Source: Nitrososphaeraceae archaeon
GTDB lineage: Archaea > Thermoproteota > Nitrososphaeria > Nitrososphaerales > Nitrososphaeraceae
Assembly: GCA_025449515.1 (NCBI GenBank)
Contig: JANWJI010000197.1
Location: forward strand, 1-13,710
Direction of reading: 5' to 3'
DNA: 13,710 bases
Below the pieces are notes generated by a model. The model saw nothing but the letters and a program-made list of their open reading frames with translations. It had not been told where the DNA came from and did not search any database. Of this stretch, positions 13,051-13,710 are shown in pieces. Positions within the stretch are counted from its first letter, which is position 1, and every line of letters begins with the position of its first letter. Both the position numbers and the translations under genes were made by a program.

Positions 13051-13332
13051 TATTAATACGCAGTAATGGCACGAAAATTGTTTATCTACATTTGGAAATA
13101 TGCTACAATAAGTGAAATCAGAAATCTTATCGCTATAAAGCGACAGCGCAAATTATCTTTAATGTTATAATACAATATTTAATAATGGCTCTAGTCTCCT
13201 ATTTTTTACGTGATAGTTCTATATGAAAAGTTATATGGCATGGTATTTCATTTCATTAATATTATTATGTTAAGACAGGTATCATTAGAAAATAAAACTA
13301 CAGAATGCATTTGGTTATCTCTTATTCTAAAT
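13051..13332. other. AT-rich spacer right of the secreted-protein gene
   Basis: It holds the promoter of the leftward secreted-protein gene (GATAAACAATTTT near 13087-13075 or CATATTTCC near 13102-13094). Nothing else is recognised. Confidence 0.4.
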
Positions 13333-13452
13333 TCATAGCCTTTTTGCATTGCTCCACAGTTCATTATCCAACTCTTTATCGTATTTATCGATCTCATCGC
13401 TTGTTGGAATACCAAGATTTATTGGGTCTTTTCCTAACTGTAAGTCCTGCAT
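13333..13452 (-). CDS. Putative 39-residue acidic mini-protein
   Basis: ATG 13452 to TGA 13333-13335 encodes MQDLQLGKDPINLGIPTSDE followed by IDKYDKELDNELWSNAKRL. The composition is strongly acidic, polar and helix-forming at the C-terminus, unlike a random AT-rich frame. TATA-like CCTATACATATGA at 13483-13471 lies about 25 bp upstream of the ATG, consistent with a leaderless mRNA. The plus-strand frame over the same DNA (13305-13616) is cysteine- and leucine-rich in the way antisense shadows often are. No family is recognised, so this call rests on composition and promoter spacing only. Confidence 0.4.
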   Translation of the reverse strand: MQDLQLGKDPINLGIPTSDEIDKYDKELDNELWSNAKRL

Positions 13453-13710
13453 TTTTACTGGTATCTTTGGTCATATGTATAGGAATGCTGGACAGAACTG
13501 GAAACGTCATGCCAATTGAATTTTGTTTAGAATGTGATTGCTCATATTTCATAGAGGAAGAAATAACTAACCAGCCAGTTAGTTGTTGTACTTACACAGA
13601 TAGGTTACATTTTTGATTACCGACATGGGTTACACTTTGCTGCTTGTTATTAATGTGTACTGTGGATGTAATTAATTCTTTGTAGAAACATCTCTGATGG
13701 AGTAAGACCA

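Noticed and set aside
13305..13616. 103-codon plus-strand frame with several cysteines
   Set aside because: Cysteines are not spaced as zinc ligands, and the opposite strand has a more protein-like small ORF with a TATA element.

Overview
The window looks like accessory-rich chromosome of an ammonia-oxidising thaumarchaeon (class Nitrososphaeria, Nitrososphaera/Nitrosocosmicus-like). The evidence is an archaeal TFB, an archaeal XPB-type helicase, an AbrB-PhoU fusion protein, small C2H2 zinc-finger proteins, TATA boxes about 25 bp upstream of many starts (leaderless promoters), and AT-rich DNA with TTG/GTG starts. The placement is inferred from recalled families, not from a database search.

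Layout. (1) Positions 1-2400 are a decay zone: an edge-truncated and apparently frameshifted C2H2 zinc-finger gene; the N-terminal half of a membrane-anchored alpha/beta hydrolase abutting the damaged C-terminus of an oppositely oriented secreted-domain gene; a ribbon-helix-helix-like gene that seems broken by one base; a GC-rich UBP zinc-finger gene that looks imported; and a transposase scar. (2) Positions 2550-9150 are the stable core: a zinc-ribbon protein, TFB, a helical protein of unknown function, tRNA-Gly(CCC), the AbrB-PhoU regulator and the XPB helicase, each apparently transcribed alone and separated by long AT-rich spacers. (3) Positions 9150-13710 are small genes and debris, nearly all on the minus strand: two overlapping one-TM mini-proteins, a MaoC-like hotdog gene split by an in-frame TGA, a multiply broken DDE transposase, a compact two-gene cassette (MGRT/PSFR family plus an RHH-like partner), a 43-residue one-finger C2H2 protein, a 47-residue TM peptide downstream of a 76-residue protein, a secreted helical protein and a 39-residue acidic ORF.

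TFB and XPB belong to transcription initiation and DNA opening/repair, and the PhoU protein to phosphate control. Several of the other genes are small zinc or DNA-binding proteins of the kind thaumarchaea multiply as lineage-specific regulators. No CRISPR array, rRNA, replication origin or complete mobile element is visible. The most notable points are the MaoC-like gene interrupted by TGA with homologous sequence on both sides, the hydrolase/secreted-domain breakpoint, the possible two-gene cassette, and several very small genes that a length cut-off would miss.
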